Below, piece after piece: positions 63,277-64,000 of a DNA stretch of 64,000 nucleotides. The translations under genes were made by a program, and so were the position numbers. Location of the stretch: assembly GCA_028284415.1 (NCBI GenBank), contig JANQRU010000007.1, forward strand, positions 1,114,682-1,178,681, read 5' to 3'. The notes beneath the pieces are model-generated. The model was not told where the DNA came from, ran no database searches, and saw only the letters and a program-made list of their open reading frames with translations. The DNA is from Pyrinomonadaceae bacterium. GTDB lineage: Bacteria; Acidobacteriota; Blastocatellia; Pyrinomonadales; Pyrinomonadaceae. Each line of letters opens with the position of its first letter. The stretch's first letter is position 1.

Positions 63277-63522
63277 TTAGGTTATGTAGTTAACTAAACT
63301 TTTGAGCTGCTCTAATAGAAATACCCAACCCAAATCTACTAAGTACAAATAGATGGCAAAGAATATAACGCTGATAATTACGATAACTGTCGTATTTCTA
63401 ACGTCTTCCGAAGATGGAAAAGTAGTCTTGTCCCATTCGGCACGAGTCTTACGAAGAAATTCACCTACTCCTTCTGACTTCTCCTCGTCTTTCTTTTTGA
63501 TAGCGTCAGATGCTGATGACAC
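63277..63522 (-). CDS. secE: Preprotein translocase subunit SecE
   Basis: 81 residues from a GTG at 63522 with AGGAG upstream. A charged N-terminal region ends in RKTRAEWDKTTFPSSEDV, followed by one membrane helix (TTVIVIISVIFFAIYLYLV). It stabilises SecY in the translocon. Confidence 0.95.
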   Translation of the reverse strand: MSSASDAIKKKDEEKSEGVGEFLRKTRAEWDKTTFPSSEDVRNTTVIVIISVIFFAIYLYLVDLGWVFLLEQLKSLVNYIT

Positions 63523-63549
63523 TTTTTTAACTCCTTAAAATTATTATCT

Positions 63550-63624
63550 GGCAGGGGTACCAGGACTCGAACCCGGACTTTCGGTTTTGGAGACCGACGT
63601 GCTAGCCATTGACACCATACCCCT
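63550..63624 (-). tRNA. tRNA-Trp (anticodon CCA)
   Basis: 75 bases with an encoded CCA. The acceptor stem is AGGGGTA/TACCCCT, the T-loop is GGTTCGAGTC and the anticodon loop is CTCCAAA (CCA) closed by CGGT/ACCG. It lies between rpmG and secE, its common place in bacteria. Confidence 0.97.
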
Positions 63625-63730
63625 AAAGTAAATTTTCGATTTTAGATTTTGGATTTGTGATTTTAGTTGGATATTAAATTTGAATCCAAGACTTAAATCG
63701 CAAATCGGCAATCGCAAATCGAAAATTGCG
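63625..63730. repeat. Degenerate heptad GATTTTAG/GATTTTGG tract
   Basis: The gap between tRNA-Trp and rpmG contains GATTTTAGATTTTGGATTTG and then CGCAAATCGGCAATCGCAAATCG, two runs with a period of about seven to eight bases. The same motif occurs at 34735-34857. Confidence 0.45.
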
Positions 63731-63883
63731 TTATTTGTTTTCCTTGTGCAAAGTATGGCAACGACAACGCTTACAGAATTTCTTAAACTCCAATCTGTCA
63801 GGAGATTTTTTCTTGTTTTTCGTCGTCACGTAATTTCGCTCTTTGCACTCCGTGCATTGTAAAATTATGTTATCACGCGGCAT
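63731..63883 (-). CDS. rpmG: 50S ribosomal protein L33
   Basis: 50 residues. It begins PRDNIILQCTECKERNYVT and has a second Cys pair (FCKRCRCHTLHKE), so this is the zinc-binding (C+) form. It is a small subunit component of the large ribosomal particle. It lies between tuf and tRNA-Trp. Confidence 0.96.
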   Translation of the reverse strand: MPRDNIILQCTECKERNYVTTKNKKKSPDRLEFKKFCKRCRCHTLHKENK

Positions 63884-63904
63884 AACTTCTATCCTCGTTA
63901 AAAA

Positions 63905-64000
63905 CTATTCAATGATTTCAGTAACTGTTCCGGCTCCCACCGTTCTGCCACCTTCTCTGATCGCAAATCGTAGCCCCTTCTCCATTGCAATCGGGGCAAT
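63905..64000 (-). CDS. tuf: Elongation factor Tu (3' end only)
   Basis: The last 31 residues and the stop of EF-Tu: AMEKGLRFAIREGGRTVGAG then TVTEIIE and TAG. Its 5' part is outside the window. Its place directly upstream of rpmG-trnW-secE is conserved in many bacteria. Confidence 0.95.
   Translation of the reverse strand: MAPIAMEKGLRFAIREGGRTVGAGTVTEIIE

Overview
The window is a low-GC, AT-rich bacterial chromosome segment, most likely from an Acidobacteriota bacterium (perhaps class Blastocatellia). That placement is an inference. It rests on an Oar-like TonB-dependent receptor with an N-terminal carboxypeptidase-regulatory domain, two secreted CarboxypepD_reg-TPR paralogues flanking it, an RpoB with an inserted pair of zinc ribbons, and a Gram-negative set of secreted and lipoprotein genes. 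No rRNA, CRISPR array, transposase or prophage was seen.

Layout. 1-2.3 kb: a Ser/Thr kinase (cut by the window edge) coupled to an FHA protein, both on the minus strand. 2.5-20.3 kb: an accessory mosaic of secreted hydrolases, a RelE-like toxin, a thioredoxin lipoprotein, an alcohol dehydrogenase, a YjjX-type NTPase, methyltransferases, a peptidoglycan-binding repeat protein, a TetR regulator with a divergent membrane protein, and an amino-acid permease. Several decayed partial gene copies lie among them. 20.4-22.9 kb: a histidine kinase/response regulator operon behind phased repeat boxes. 22.9-33.7 kb: a sterol-desaturase-like gene with a truncated upstream copy of its own 5' end, a DUF58 protein, rsgA, a frameshifted DUF3667 gene, several unknown genes and a metzincin-like protein. 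33.7-40.3 kb: a SpoIIM-like membrane protein, an ABC exporter, a sigma/anti-sigma pair, ribA and a TPR protein. 40.6-50.7 kb: the large TonB-dependent receptor, a second TPR protein, an HD phosphohydrolase, a TonB C-terminal-domain protein, an acyltransferase and an M13 peptidase. 50.8-64 kb: the conserved minus-strand block tuf-rpmG-tRNA-Trp-secE-nusG-rplK-rplA-rplJ-rplL-rpoB-rpoC.

The most interesting signal is at 13862-14404. An AhpD-like (carboxymuconolactone decarboxylase family) peroxidase gene is interrupted by a single in-frame TGA exactly where the second Cys of the redox CxxC is expected, and a SECIS-like hairpin follows at the right distance. I read it as a candidate selenoprotein with a CxxU active site. 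Other notable signals are partial gene duplications left as scars, REP-like inverted repeats, a set of genes that look leaderless or nearly so, an unusually long acidic tail on ribosomal protein L10, and a zinc-ribbon insertion in RpoB.
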